Origin: Prorocentrum cordatum
Taxonomy: Eukaryota > Sar > Dinophyceae > Prorocentrales > Prorocentraceae
Reading direction: 5' to 3'
Assembly (NCBI GenBank): GCA_963575745.1
Contig: CAUYUJ010014350.1
Location: 371,465-413,469 of the forward strand
DNA length: 42,005 nt
Shown in pieces: positions 20,829 to 30,249 of this stretch (position 1 is the first letter of the stretch; the number at the start of each line of letters is the position of its first letter). The notes beneath the pieces are model-generated. The model did not search any database, had not been told where the DNA came from, and saw only the letters and a program-made list of their open reading frames with translations. The position numbers and the translations under genes are program-made.

Positions 20829-23385
20829 TCGGAGGTTGGGGGGTGAGATCGCAGTGAAAACGGAGACTCCCCACCGGGAAATCGGTTTCGGTTTCGTGTT
20901 CGTGTCGTGCGTGCGGGCGAGGCGAAGCTGCGCGTGATCCTCCTGTCGCTAAACGAAGTAGAAGCGAAGAGTCCTCAAGCCCGTCCGCTGATGGCCGGTT
21001 GGGCCGGGCGGTGTCCCAGGGTGTCCCGTGGTGTCCCGGGCGTCCTTTCCCGTCCGCCGGTGGCCGGTTGCGCCAGGCGGTGTCCCGAGTGTCCCGGGTG
21101 TCCCGGGCGTCCCGTCCGCCAGTGGCCAGTTGGGTCGGGCGGTGTCCCGGGTGTCCAAGGTGTCACGGGCGTCCCGGTATCGATACTGACATCGATGTGG
21201 TGCCCCGAGGTGTCCTGTGGTGTCCCGTGGTGATCGATGGTGAGATCGATATTGAGATCGATAATGAGATCGACAGGTGTCCCGTGGTGTCCCGTGGTGT
21301 CCCGTGGTGTCCTATGGTGTCCCGTTGAGTGAGATCGATAATGAGACCGATAGTGAGATCGATGTGGTGCCCCGATGTGTCCCGTGGTGTCCCGTGGTGT
21401 CCCAAAAGGTGAGATCGATAGTGAGATCGATCATGAAATCGACAAGTGTCCCGCCGTGTCCCGTGGTGTTCCGTGGTGTCCCGTTGAGTGAGATCGATAG
21501 TGAGATCGACGGTTAGATCGGCAAGTGTCCTTCGGTGCCCCGTGGTGTCCTAAGGAGTCGCACTGAATGAGATCGATAGTGAAATCGATTGTGCGACCGA
21601 TAGTGAGATCGAGAGGTGTCCCGCGGTGTCCTGTGGTGGCCCGTGGTGGCCCGTGGTGTCCCGTGGTGCCCCGTTGAGTGAGACCGATGGTGAGATCGAC
21701 AATGAGATCGACAGGTGTCCCGTGGTGTCCCGTGGTGTCCTATGGTGTCCCGTTGAGTGAGATCGATAATGAGACCGATAGTGAGATCGATGTGGTGCCC
21801 CGATGTGTCCCGTGGTGTCCCGTGGTGTCCCAAAAGGTGAGATCGATAGTGAGATCGATCATGAAATCGACAAGTGTCCCGCCGTGTCCCGTGGTGTTCC
21901 GTGGTGTCCCGTTGAGTGAGATCGATAGTGAGATCGACGGTTAGATCGGCAAGTGTCCTTCGGTGCCCCGTGGTGTCCTAAGGAGTCGCACTGAATGAGA
22001 TCGATAGTGAAATCGATTGTGCGACCGATAGTGAGATCGAGAGGTGTCCCGCGGTGTCCTGTGGTGGCCCGTGGTGGCCCGTGGTGTCCCGTGGTGCCCC
22101 GTTGAGTGAGACCGATGGTGAGATCGACAATGAGATCGACAGGTGTCCCGTGGTGTCCCGTGGTGTCCTATGGTGTCCCGTTGAGTGAGATCGATAATGA
22201 GACCGATAGTGAGATCGATGTGGTGCCCCGATGTGTCCCGTGGTGTCCCGTGGTGTCCCAAAAGGTGAGATCGATAGTGAGATCGATCATGAAATCGACA
22301 AGTGTCCCGCCGTGTCCCGTGGTGTTCCGTGGTGTCCCATTGAGTGAGATCGATCGTGAGATCGACGGTTAGATCGGCAAGTGTCCTTCGGTGCCCCGTG
22401 GTGTCCTAAGGAGTCGCACTGAATGAGATCGATAGTGAAATCGATTGTGCGACCGATAGTGAGATCGAGAGGTGTCCCGCGGTGTCCTGTGGTGGCCCGT
22501 GGTGGCCCGTGGTGTCCCGTGGTGCCCCGTTGAGTGAGACCGATGGTGAGATCGACAATGAGATCGACAGGTGTCCCGTGGTGTCCCGTGGTGTCCTATG
22601 GTGTCCCGTTGAGTGAGATCGATAATGAGACCGATAGTGAGATCGATGTGGTGCCCCGATGTGTCCCGTGGTGTCCCGTGGTGTCCCAAAAGGTGAGATC
22701 GATAGTGAGATCGATCATGAAATCGACAAGTGTCCCGCCGTGTCCCGTGGTGTTCCGTGGTGTCCCGTTGAGTGAGATCGATAGTGAGATCGACGGTTAG
22801 ATCGGCAAGTGTCCTTCGGTGCCCCGTGGTGTCCTAAGGAGTCGCACTGAATGAGATCGATAGTGAAATCGATTGTGCGACCGATAGTGAGATCGAGAGG
22901 TGTCCCGCGGTGTCCTGTGGTGGCCCGTGGTGGCCCGTGGTGTCCCGTGGTGCCCCGTTGAGTGAGACCGATGGTGAGATCGACAATGAGATCGACAGGT
23001 GTCCCGTGGTGTCCCGTGGTGTCCCGTTGAATGGCATCGATAATGAGATCGATAATGAAATCGATACTGAGATCGATGTGGTGCACCGAGGTGTCCCTCG
23101 GTGTCCTGTGACATCCCGCTGAATGAGATCGATAGTGAGATCGATGTGGTGTCCCGAGGTGTCCCGTGGTGTCCCGTGGTGTCCCGTTGAGTAAGATCGA
23201 TAGTGAGACCGATAATAAGATCGAGAAGTCTCCCGCGGTGTCCCGTGGTGGCCCGTGGTGGCCCGTGGTGTCCCGTTGAGTGAAATCTCGTGATATCGAT
23301 AAAGAGATCGACAAATGTCCCGTGGTGTCCCGTGGTGTCCCGTTGAGTGAAATCGATACTGAGATCGATTGAATCAGATGTTGGT
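20829..23385 (+). repeat. Family B element, copy 2
   Basis: Head module 20829-20935, then GTGTCCCG repeats with spacer words such as GGCCGGTTG (20995-21180), then alternating GTGTCCCGTGGT and GAGATCGATAGT blocks. These blocks include the 428-bp higher-order repeat. It ends at CAGATGTTGGTTCCCCCCCC (23368-23387), the same tail as copy 1. The GATCGAT blocks consist of dozens of GAGATCGAT units. Confidence 0.8.
21265..23020. repeat. 428-bp higher-order repeat, about 4 copies
   Basis: Landmark words recur at exactly 428-bp steps: for example, the AAAAGGTGAGATCGATAGTG phrase lies near 21407, 21835, 22263 and 22691. Copies are almost identical; one of the few differences is CCCATTGAGTGAGATCGATCG near 22336, where the others have CCCGTTGAGTGAGATCGATAG. 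The fourth copy breaks off near 23020. Near-identity means very recent unequal exchange or segmental amplification. Confidence 0.95.
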
Positions 23386-24836
23386 TCCCCCCCCTCTCCC
23401 CCCCCCCGGCAACCTCCACATCTGACTCAATCGATATCACTACCGATCTCACTCAACGGGACACCACAGGACACCACGGGACACTTGTCGATCTCACTAT
23501 CGACATGGCTATCGATCTCACGCAACGGGACACCACAGGCCACCACGGGCCACCACAAGACATCACGGGACACCGCGGGACACCGATCGATCTCACGATT
23601 GGTTTCACTATCATCTCACTATCGATGTTACTCAACGGAACACCACAAAACACCACGGGACACCACGGGACACCTCGGGACACCACATCGATCTCACGAT
23701 CGATCTCACGATCGATCTCACTATCGATTTCACTCAACAAAACACCACGGGACACGTGTCGATCTCACGATCGATCTCACTATCGATCTCACTTTTTGGA
23801 ACACCACGGGACACCTCGGGGCACCACATGGATCTCACTATCAATCTCACTCAACGGGACGTCACGGGACACCACGGGACACCTGTCGATCTCACGAGCG
23901 ATTTCACGATCGATCCCACTTTTTGGGACACCGCGGGACACCTCGAGACGCTTGTCAATCTCACGATCGATCTCACTATCGAAGTTCCACGGAAAACCAC
24001 GGGACGACACGGATCACCACGGGACACCGCGGGACACCGCGGGACACCGCGAGCCATCGCTGGATGGACGGACGGACGGGCGGGCGGGGGAGAATCATTT
24101 GTCTTGACTTCGCCCTAGCAACGGCGGACACCACGGGACACCACGGGACACCGCGGGACACCGCGGGACACCGCGAGCCACCGCCAGACGGGCTGGAGGG
24201 GGAGAATCATTTGTCTTGACATCGCCCTAGCAACGGCGGACACCACAGAACACCAAGGGACACCACGGGACCCCACGGGACACCGCGGGACACCGCGAGC
24301 CACCGCCGGACGGGCGGGTGGGGGAGAATCATTTGTCTTGACATCGCCCTAGCAACGGCGGACACCACAGAACGCCAAGGGACACCACGGGACACCACGG
24401 GACACCGCGGGACACCGCGGGCCACCGCCGGACGGGCTGGGGGGGAGAATCACTTGTCTTGACATCGCCCTAGCAACGGCGGACACCACAGAACACCAAG
24501 GGACACCACGGGACCCCACGGGACACCGCGGGACACCGCGAGCCACCGCCGGACGGGCGGGTGGGGGAGAATCATTTGTCTTGACATCGCCCTAGCAACG
24601 GCAGACACCACAGAACGCCAAGGGACACCACGGGACACCTCGGGACACCGCGGGCCACCGCCGGACGGGCTGGGGGGGAGAATCATTTGTCTTGATTTCG
24701 CCCTAACAACGGCGGGTTCATTCCTCTCGCGCGCCCACGCAGCTTCGCCTCGCCCGCACGCGCGGCACGAACGAAACGAAACGATTTCCCGGTCGGGGGT
24801 CTCCGTTCCACTGCGATCTCACCCCCAACAACCGAT
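23386..24836 (-). repeat. Family B element, copy 3 (inverted)
   Basis: On the minus strand the head module is at 24836-24733, followed by GTGTCCCG units, then GATCGAT/GTGTCCCG blocks, ending at the C/G tract near 23410. The orientation switch is at 23385-23410, where the plus strand changes from GGTGTCCCG to CGGGACACC. Inside it, 24053-24710 is a separate tandem array. Together with copy 2 it makes an inverted repeat whose tips are the head modules. Confidence 0.8.
24053..24712. repeat. ~110-124-bp tandem repeat inside family B copy 3, about 6 copies
   Basis: Units carry AGAATCATTTGTCTTGACAT, CGCCCTAGCAACGGCGGACA and several GGGACACCACGGG words, ending in GAGCCACCGCCGGACGGGC. Two unit types alternate (GGGCGGGTGGGGG and GGGCTGGGGGGG), so a longer period of about 240-245 bp is superimposed. 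Confidence 0.9.
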
Positions 24837-24849
24837 ACGCGTGCTCCTC

Positions 24850-25201
24850 CTGATCCCTCCTCCTCCTCCTCCTCCTCCCCCGCCCTCTCCCCTTCCCCAC
24901 GACTACGACTGCGGCCACAAAGCAAGAGAGCGCTTTTTCCTGCGCAACCCTTCCCCAAAAGTTGCTCTGGCACTGTTGCCGCGTAGGCGGCTCAGAGGAA
25001 ATCGGTTTGAAAGTGCCCCTCCTCCTCCTGCCTCCCCCACCCTCCCCTCTCCTACGCCTCCCCTCCTCCCCCCCCCCTCCTTCCTCCTCCTCCTCCTCCT
25101 CCTCATCCTCCTCCCTCCTCCTCCTCCTCCTCCTCCTCCTCTCCTCCTCCTCCTCCTCCTCCTCCTCCTCCTCCTCCTCCTCCTCCTCCTCCTCCTCCTC
25201 A
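24850..25201. repeat. CTC/CCT pyrimidine tracts
   Basis: CTC triplets at 24850-24895 and 25015-25201, separated by about 120 nt of mixed sequence. The second block is a nearly pure pyrimidine strand for about 180 nt. Confidence 0.9.
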
Positions 25202-26329
25202 TGCTTATTAGTTGTCTCCTTCTCCTCTTCTTTCTGCTATCAAGAAGAAGTTAGCAAAGATAGCCAAGCATGCCGCTGTGAACGCATGCTACAAAGTCAC
25301 CTCTCGCATCGAGCGTCAGGGTTCATTCGCAGCTGGTGCGCATGCGCATGAAAATCATGGTTCTTTCGGATACTCACTGACTGCTTTCCGCCTCAGGCTT
25401 GGACAAGCTAGCGGAGCACCATCATCAGGCAGGTGCTGAACAACGCTTTTAGCGCTGTAGGACCCGAGGGCAGATCCAGGAATAAAAATGGCGTCTGATG
25501 GATTGAGACTATGGTTCTGGAAGTGGGCCCATAAGGAGAACAGTTTCAGGCCAGCCATCAGACAGGCGTGGCAGGAAGCAGCGGAGCATGTTCTTGCAGT
25601 GGAACCACAGCATCGACCACGGCATAGTCGAGGCCCCATGGGGGCAGTCATATGACTTACTCGAGGCGCGTTGGAAGCCCAACTCGGCAGAGTCATGGGA
25701 AAGAACACCGGCTCCAGACGGCTGCATCATCGAGTGGAACTTCCCACCAGAGGTCTTCTCGGAGCACAATGGTGTCGGCATATCCATGGCGTCGGTTCAG
25801 GAGTTGGAAGACGATCGTGCCAAGCTGCGTTGAGGACAAAGGCGGCCAATCCTTACTATAAAGGCGGGGTCGAGCACGGAGTGGGCATGACGTCGTACAC
25901 GACTCGTCGAGCAGCTTCGTGACTCACCGCACGGGCGAAGGACAGTAGAACTCATGACGGTGCTGGCGGCAGGTGTCTCGAGGCACCGCTCCCAGCGCAA
26001 CGGACGACGACCATGATGCTGCACGCTCCTCTGCCCTAGATCCGGAAAGGGGCCCGAGGCACCCTTCCATTGGGTCAAGAGGTGCTCGGGCAGCCATGGG
26101 CCGATAGCATGTTCAAAATCAGACGGGCTGCCGACAGAAGCATACTTTCACTGGGAGTCAACTGGATGTCTTTGGCTCCGAGTCCTGCTGCCCAAAGAAT
26201 GCGAAAGAATGGACGGAAGCGTCGCCGCCAGTTTCGGATACGACTGGAACTGCCAGCGTGAATGTTCGCAACTGCTTGAGAGCATTGCAGGAGAAGGCTC
26301 CTCCAACGAACGCTTGATTTTTTCGATGA
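25202..26329 (+). pseudogene. Probable decayed LINE sequence between RT and RNase H
   Basis: Sequence complexity returns to coding-like levels from about 25230 and stays so to about 27290. I do not recognise domains in this part. Its position directly upstream of RNase H remnants on the same strand suggests that it is the linker region after the reverse transcriptase of a LINE. Frames change several times: for example, a run ending SCQAALRTKAANPYY sits in a different frame from the run containing PAPDGCIIEWNFPPE. Assignment rests on context only. No target-site duplication or element end was found at the boundary with the CTC tract. Confidence 0.3.
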
Positions 26330-26829
26330 GGCAAATGGAGGTCAAGAACCGTCAGACCCCCATCTCAGACGGGCGCGGGTACGTTGGGTACTCGCGCAGC
26401 CATCCACAGATGACCCGTCAGAGTTTGTCAAGTGGTGGGAAGAGGTGGTGGGAAGAGGCGAACTCACGGCACTCTGGATCGCGATCCATGTCAGTTCGGG
26501 GTTCGCTGTTTTCGCGCCCGTCAGAAAATGCTGGAATTGTGAACGGTTGGTACCGGGGCAAATATCGCAACCCGAAAGGCCCTGATGCAGATCTCTGGGC
26601 CGAGATCGGGGAGCAGGTTCAAAGCAGGGGTAAGCATTGCATTCTCGTTCTGTTCGTGGACTCCCGTCTCGGCAGGGAGGAAGTGTTCGATGGTCTACCT
26701 CCAGAACTGCTGATCTGGGGTAATCAAGATGCTGACGCAGTCGTCGAGGTTGCAACGGTAAGGTCGAACAGTCGATCAAGCAACACGTGCACGCAAACAG
26801 TCAACCCGCATTTGAAGGAGGCACGATAA
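26330..26829 (+). pseudogene. LINE RNase H domain, frameshifted remnant
   Basis: RNase H in LINE ORF2 proteins degrades the RNA strand of the hybrid made during insertion. Here the domain is spread over two frames. One frame, from about 26340 to 26520, reads DPHLRRARVRWVLA, then WWEEVVGRGELTALWIAIH; the Glu of GELTAL fits the second catalytic position. After a frame change near 26520 the other frame reads VNGWYRGKYRNPKG, then DLWAEI, and ends in GNQDADAVVEVA, which fits the last Asp motif. The first DGS motif is not convincing, and the histidine region reads VDSRL. A stop follows at 26829. These are dead remains of an ORF2 C-terminus. The family is judged from motif order, without alignment. 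Confidence 0.6.
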
Positions 26830-27835
26830 GGACGCAAAGGCCTCGGAAGGCCATGCCAACACCTTGCGAGCGGGGCGCGCCAGCGAAAGCGGCCAAGGAT
26901 GGGCCGAAGAAAAAGGACGCAAGCGTAACCTTATAAAACCGATAATTATTGTTATGCGGGTTGACTGTAGTTGCTCATGGGAGGAAAGCCTGTTTGCTCA
27001 GGCAACGTTTTCTGATAGCTACGCTCCATGCATTGGAAAAGCAGGAAGGGCTTGGCCTAGATGACCGACGATCTGAGCGGCACCACAGCCTCCACGGCCC
27101 AAGCAAGCCTCAGTCTTCAGTCCTGGCCAGTGTCTCTCTGAGAATGGTAGGAGCTGCACGCGTTGCAAGGGATCTGCAACTCTTGACACAGTCGCCCCTT
27201 GGCGCCAAAGTCCGCGTTTCAGTGTACAGGCTCTTGGTGGACTTGACTTTGTTCTTCCTAAAGAAGCTCGTCTACGTCTAGCGGGAGGGATCGGACAAGC
27301 AAACGGGCGTTCCGTCGACTGCCGGCTACTGCGGTAGCCAAGGCCGCCATTGCACGCTCAGCGGTGGTGCCAACCCTGGGGCACGGGGGACGTTGAAACA
27401 ACCACAACCTGGCGGCGCAAAGCGACTAAGGTAAAAAGGCGGGGTGCTGAGCAGGCGATAGTTACGCCAGGGGGAGGGAAAGGGAGGGCGGGGTGCGGCG
27501 CGGCTGCGCTCCCGACCGCCCCCCTCCGGTCACGAGTCTCGAGGACAGCCGCCGCCGCCCCCACCTGCCTATCGTTCTTTCCGCCCAGTCGTGTCACCCA
27601 AACTCACGCACGAAGCCTGTGTGCACTGGGTGCCTCTTCCCCTCTCTGAGTGGGTGGCGACATCCAAACCCTGCCCCCGCCGCCCATCGAGTTGCCCGAA
27701 TCCTTGATCGGCGAGGGTGGGGTGCGGATTTCGGCGCCGACGAAAGGCTGGAGCCCGTGATGCCGCACATGACCCCCCCCAGCCAGCACAAACCTTCTAT
27801 TGCATCTTCGGGGGACCTTGTCTGTCCCTTCGCGC
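26830..27835. other. Possible LINE 3' region, then unclassified GC-rich DNA
   Basis: 26830-27290 keeps ordinary complexity and a short plus-strand frame (26949-27281) with no recognised domain; it may be the 3' tail of the LINE or unrelated DNA. After about 27300 it becomes GC-rich. No poly-A end is seen. Confidence 0.3.
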
Positions 27836-27841
27836 CCCTAT

Positions 27842-27910
27842 CAACGTCGAATCCGTGTCGAATCCATGTCGGGCTCGTCGAGTCCGTGTCGAATCCGTGT
27901 CGAATCCGCC
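27842..27910. repeat. Minisatellite, unit near GTCGAATCCGT, about 6 copies
   Basis: Units of 11-12 nt: GTCGAATCCGTGTCGAATCC, then GTCGGGCTCGTCGAGTCC and variants. Two more GTCGGGC or ATCGCATC-like echoes follow to about 27950. Confidence 0.7.
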
Positions 27911-28191
27911 CCAAATACACGTTGAGATCGCATCAAGCCCGCGTCGGGCACCCGAAAAGACACCAATTTTGGGGACGCACGAGGCCCCCCGAAAATGCAA
28001 CGTAACGAACCCTCGGCACTCGGGGCTCGGCGGCGAGCCCCGTCTTCACGCCCGCCGTTCTCCGCTCGGCCGCGGGCCCCGCGGGGCCCTCGCGGACCGA
28101 TCCGGCTCGGGAGGCGCCGCCGAGAGATGGGTGGGGTCCGCAGGGCCCTGGCCCCAGATATCCGACGATGCGACCTCTCGATCCTTAACGG
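27911..28191. other. Unclassified GC-rich stretch
   Basis: No gene or repeat family recognised. It runs into the hairpin element. Confidence 0.25.
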
Positions 28192-28356
28192 GCGAAGAAC
28201 GGTATAAAATAAACTGTTTCGCTGTCGGGGGCGCCTGTCCCAGGGCGGCTGGACAGTTTATACACTTACGGTGGCACCGTAGGGGTATAAACTTTCCAGC
28301 CGCCCTGGGACAGGCGCCCCCGACAGCGAAAAAGTTTATTTTATACTGTTCTTCGC
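28192..28356. mobile_element. Perfectly symmetric 165-nt hairpin element, 82-nt arms
   Basis: Positions 28192-28273 and 28275-28356 are reverse complements without any gap, with 77 of 82 matches, around a single G. The arms carry GCGAAGAAC, AGTATAAAATAAACT, TTCGCTGTCGGGGGCGCC, TGTCCCAGGGCGGCTGGA and CTACGGTG. Symmetry stops abruptly on both sides. It could be a foldback or MITE insertion, or a hairpin RNA source. No open frame and no convincing target duplication are seen; the flanks share only a weak GATCC. The AAAGTTTATA/TATAAACT words at the inner and outer parts of each arm suggest internal sub-repeats. Confidence 0.8.
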
Positions 28357-28539
28357 TCGCTGAGATCCGCTGCACCAGCGGCCTCGACCACGCCCCACGG
28401 TGCAATTCCTGGTCCCCCTTAGCTGTCCAGTGCCAGGCCCCGGAGGCAGCACTCCCGGAAAACCGCCGGGATCGACAGAGCAGGATCGTCGGAGGTCTGG
28501 CGTCGCGACTTACCGAGATGCTGCAGTCTGTCCGCGACG
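28357..28539. other. Unclassified stretch
   Basis: Ordinary complexity, no recognised gene. Confidence 0.25.
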
Positions 28540-28715
28540 TCGTGAAGGGGCCCTGGGACACACAAATAAATAGACACGAATAACAGGATTCCCCATATTT
28601 CTCCCATATCTTCTGGGTGTTTGTCTTCCCCCACCCCCACTTCCCATCTTTTCCCATCTTTCCCTGGGAGTCGACACTGAATGGTGTCTGTGTGTTTTTG
28701 TTCCCTCCTGACGTC
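28540..28715 (+). repeat. Dispersed ~170-bp repeat, copy 1
   Basis: Shares word order with 29125-29292: CACACA, GATTCCCCATATT, TTCTGGGTGTTTGTCTTCCC, ACTTCCCAT, GGGAGTCGAC and TGTGTGTTTTTGTTCCC. Conservation is moderate, with scattered substitutions. No coding frame recognised. Confidence 0.55.
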
Positions 28716-29124
28716 GGACCTCCGGGGGGGGGCGGTGGCGCCCTCCTGCGGAGGGGCCGGCGGCGATCAGCGGGTGCCGGGCGCCGCCTGGCTCCTCGAA
28801 GGGGGGGGGCGCCCGCGGAGTCGTTCTCGTCGCCGCCGTCGGCGTCGGCGGTCGCCGGCGGCGCGGCCGTCGTCGGAGGCCCGAGAGCCCGGCCGCCTCG
28901 CTGGGGGATGGCTTTTTCCGTCCAGGTCCCGCTTGTCTCCCCTTCATACAGTCAAGACGTATATTAAGGACGGGTGGTAAGGACGCAAGACCCTTGGAGG
29001 CCGAAGTTGGGTTTTTTAGGGCGGCGGGCGACCAGTGATAATGGCAAGGACGGGCCTCAGAGGCAAGGACACAAGGGTACCCTAGATGAAGGCGCGCGTC
29101 CTTACTAGGCGCGTTGACTGTATG
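28716..29124. other. GC-rich block then mixed sequence
   Basis: 28720-28920 is rich in GGCGGC, GCCGGCG and CGTCGCC words. 28960-29110 contains three copies of an AAGGACG word (AAGGACGGGTGGT, AAGGACGCAAGACC, AAGGACGGGCCTC). No gene recognised. Confidence 0.3.
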
Positions 29125-29292
29125 ACGGGGCACAGGATGCACACATGAATGAGCACAAGTCCCAGGACTCCCCATATTCTTCCCAGAGTTTCGGGATGTT
29201 CGTCTTCCCCTCCACTCCCCATATGTTCCTACCTATTCCTGGAGATCGACGATGATTTGTGTATGCGAGTGTGTTCTTCCCCTTCTGATAAC
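29125..29292 (+). repeat. Dispersed ~170-bp repeat, copy 2
   Basis: Direct-orientation partner of 28540-28715, about 585 bp downstream: CACACATGAATGAGCACAAG, GACTCCCCATATTCTTCCC, TTCGTCTTCCCC, GGAGATCGACGATGA and GAGTGTGTTCTTCCCC. Confidence 0.55.
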
Positions 29293-29451
29293 AGCGTGGA
29301 GCCAGAGGGCTAACCAAAAAGAGCCGCAGAAGAGTCCCACAAGGAAGGCGGGGAGCCCCAGGCCGCCCGGTCCGGCAGCCGCTTTCCTGAGAATTATTCA
29401 GGAATCGCGATCCCGCCTCAACCAGAAGAACAACACAACGCGTAACACACA
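29293..29451. other. Stretch with a family A fragment
   Basis: TTATTCAGGAATCGCGATCCCGCCTC at 29394-29418 closely matches the 40-bp repeat units of family A (for example 8338-8357). It is probably a small fragment of that family. The rest is unclassified. Confidence 0.4.
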
Positions 29452-29589
29452 ATTTCTCTGAGGTCCGCACAGATTTCGTGGATCGTCGCTGGAGCCACCT
29501 GCGCGCGGAGCGCGCCAGGGGCGGCGCCGGAAGCGCCGCCAAGGGTACCGAACGCCGATCCAAGAAACCCGTGTGGAGCTCCGAGAAAT
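29452..29589. mobile_element. MITE-like short palindromic element, copy 3 (best preserved)
   Basis: Ends 29452-29490 and 29551-29589 are inverted copies (31 of 39 matches), starting ATTTCTC and containing TTGGATCGGCG or its variant. The GC-rich centre (GCGCGCGGAGCGCGCCAGGG, GCGGCGCCGGAAGCGCCGCC) can fold further. Its sequence follows copy 1 at 3604 and the decayed copy at 7073. It is non-coding and 138 nt long, the usual range for a MITE; the mobilising enzyme is unknown. Confidence 0.55.
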
Positions 29590-30096
29590 CATGTTTATGC
29601 AGTCGTTGTTCTTCGAATCAACGCCTGCCACTCTTTTGGTCGGGACGGCCATGATCCCTCATGGACAGAAACACACTAGGTGCACATGGCCGTGCGTTTC
29701 CTAGGAACCCCTAGGAATCCCTATAGGAATGCACGTTTTGACAATCCGACACTTTACTCCTCGACCCACCTCTGCACCTTTGCTGATATGATGGTCCTCT
29801 GTTGGTACTCACGATGCCGAAATCGCGTCCCATCGAAGAGGAACCGCCAGTCGAAAGAGTCGCATCGTCGAAAAAAAAAAAAACTGAGGAGGCGTAAGCC
29901 TTGGACCCCGACGGCGCTGGCCAACGGCTACGGCAGGCTCGTGTCCTGCCGACGTCGGCGCTGGTCCCTGACACCGCCTCCGCAACGCCAGGTCCTCCAG
30001 CATCGACCGCTTCCGCGCGGCCCGCGGCGTTCAACGCGGAACGCAGGCGGCGGGGCCGCCGCTGGACACGACGCGAACCTGCCGCACCCACTTCTT
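29590..30096. other. Unclassified stretch with an A12 tract
   Basis: A short CCTAGGAA-CCCCTAGGAATC block at 29700-29720 echoes the CTAG minisatellite at 18.5-19.2 kb. A12 lies at about 29871-29882. No gene recognised. Confidence 0.3.
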
Positions 30097-30249
30097 GATG
30101 GGCGTGTTTTCCACCACCACCATAAGTTGGAGTGGGGGGAGGAGGAGGAGGAGGAGGACAAGGAGGAGGCGGACGAAGAAGAGGAGGAGGAGGAGGAGGA
30201 CCCCCTCCTCCTCCAACTTATGGTGGCGGTGGTGGAAAACAGGCCCATC
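30097..30249. repeat. Inverted repeat around a GGA tract
   Basis: Arms 30097-30132 and 30211-30249 mirror each other (GATGGGC, TGTTTTCCACCACC, CCATAAGTTGGAG) with one 3-nt indel and two substitutions. The 78-nt loop is an AGG/GAA purine tract that turns into CCCCCTCCTCCTCC at its right edge, so part of the loop is also self-complementary. Confidence 0.75.
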
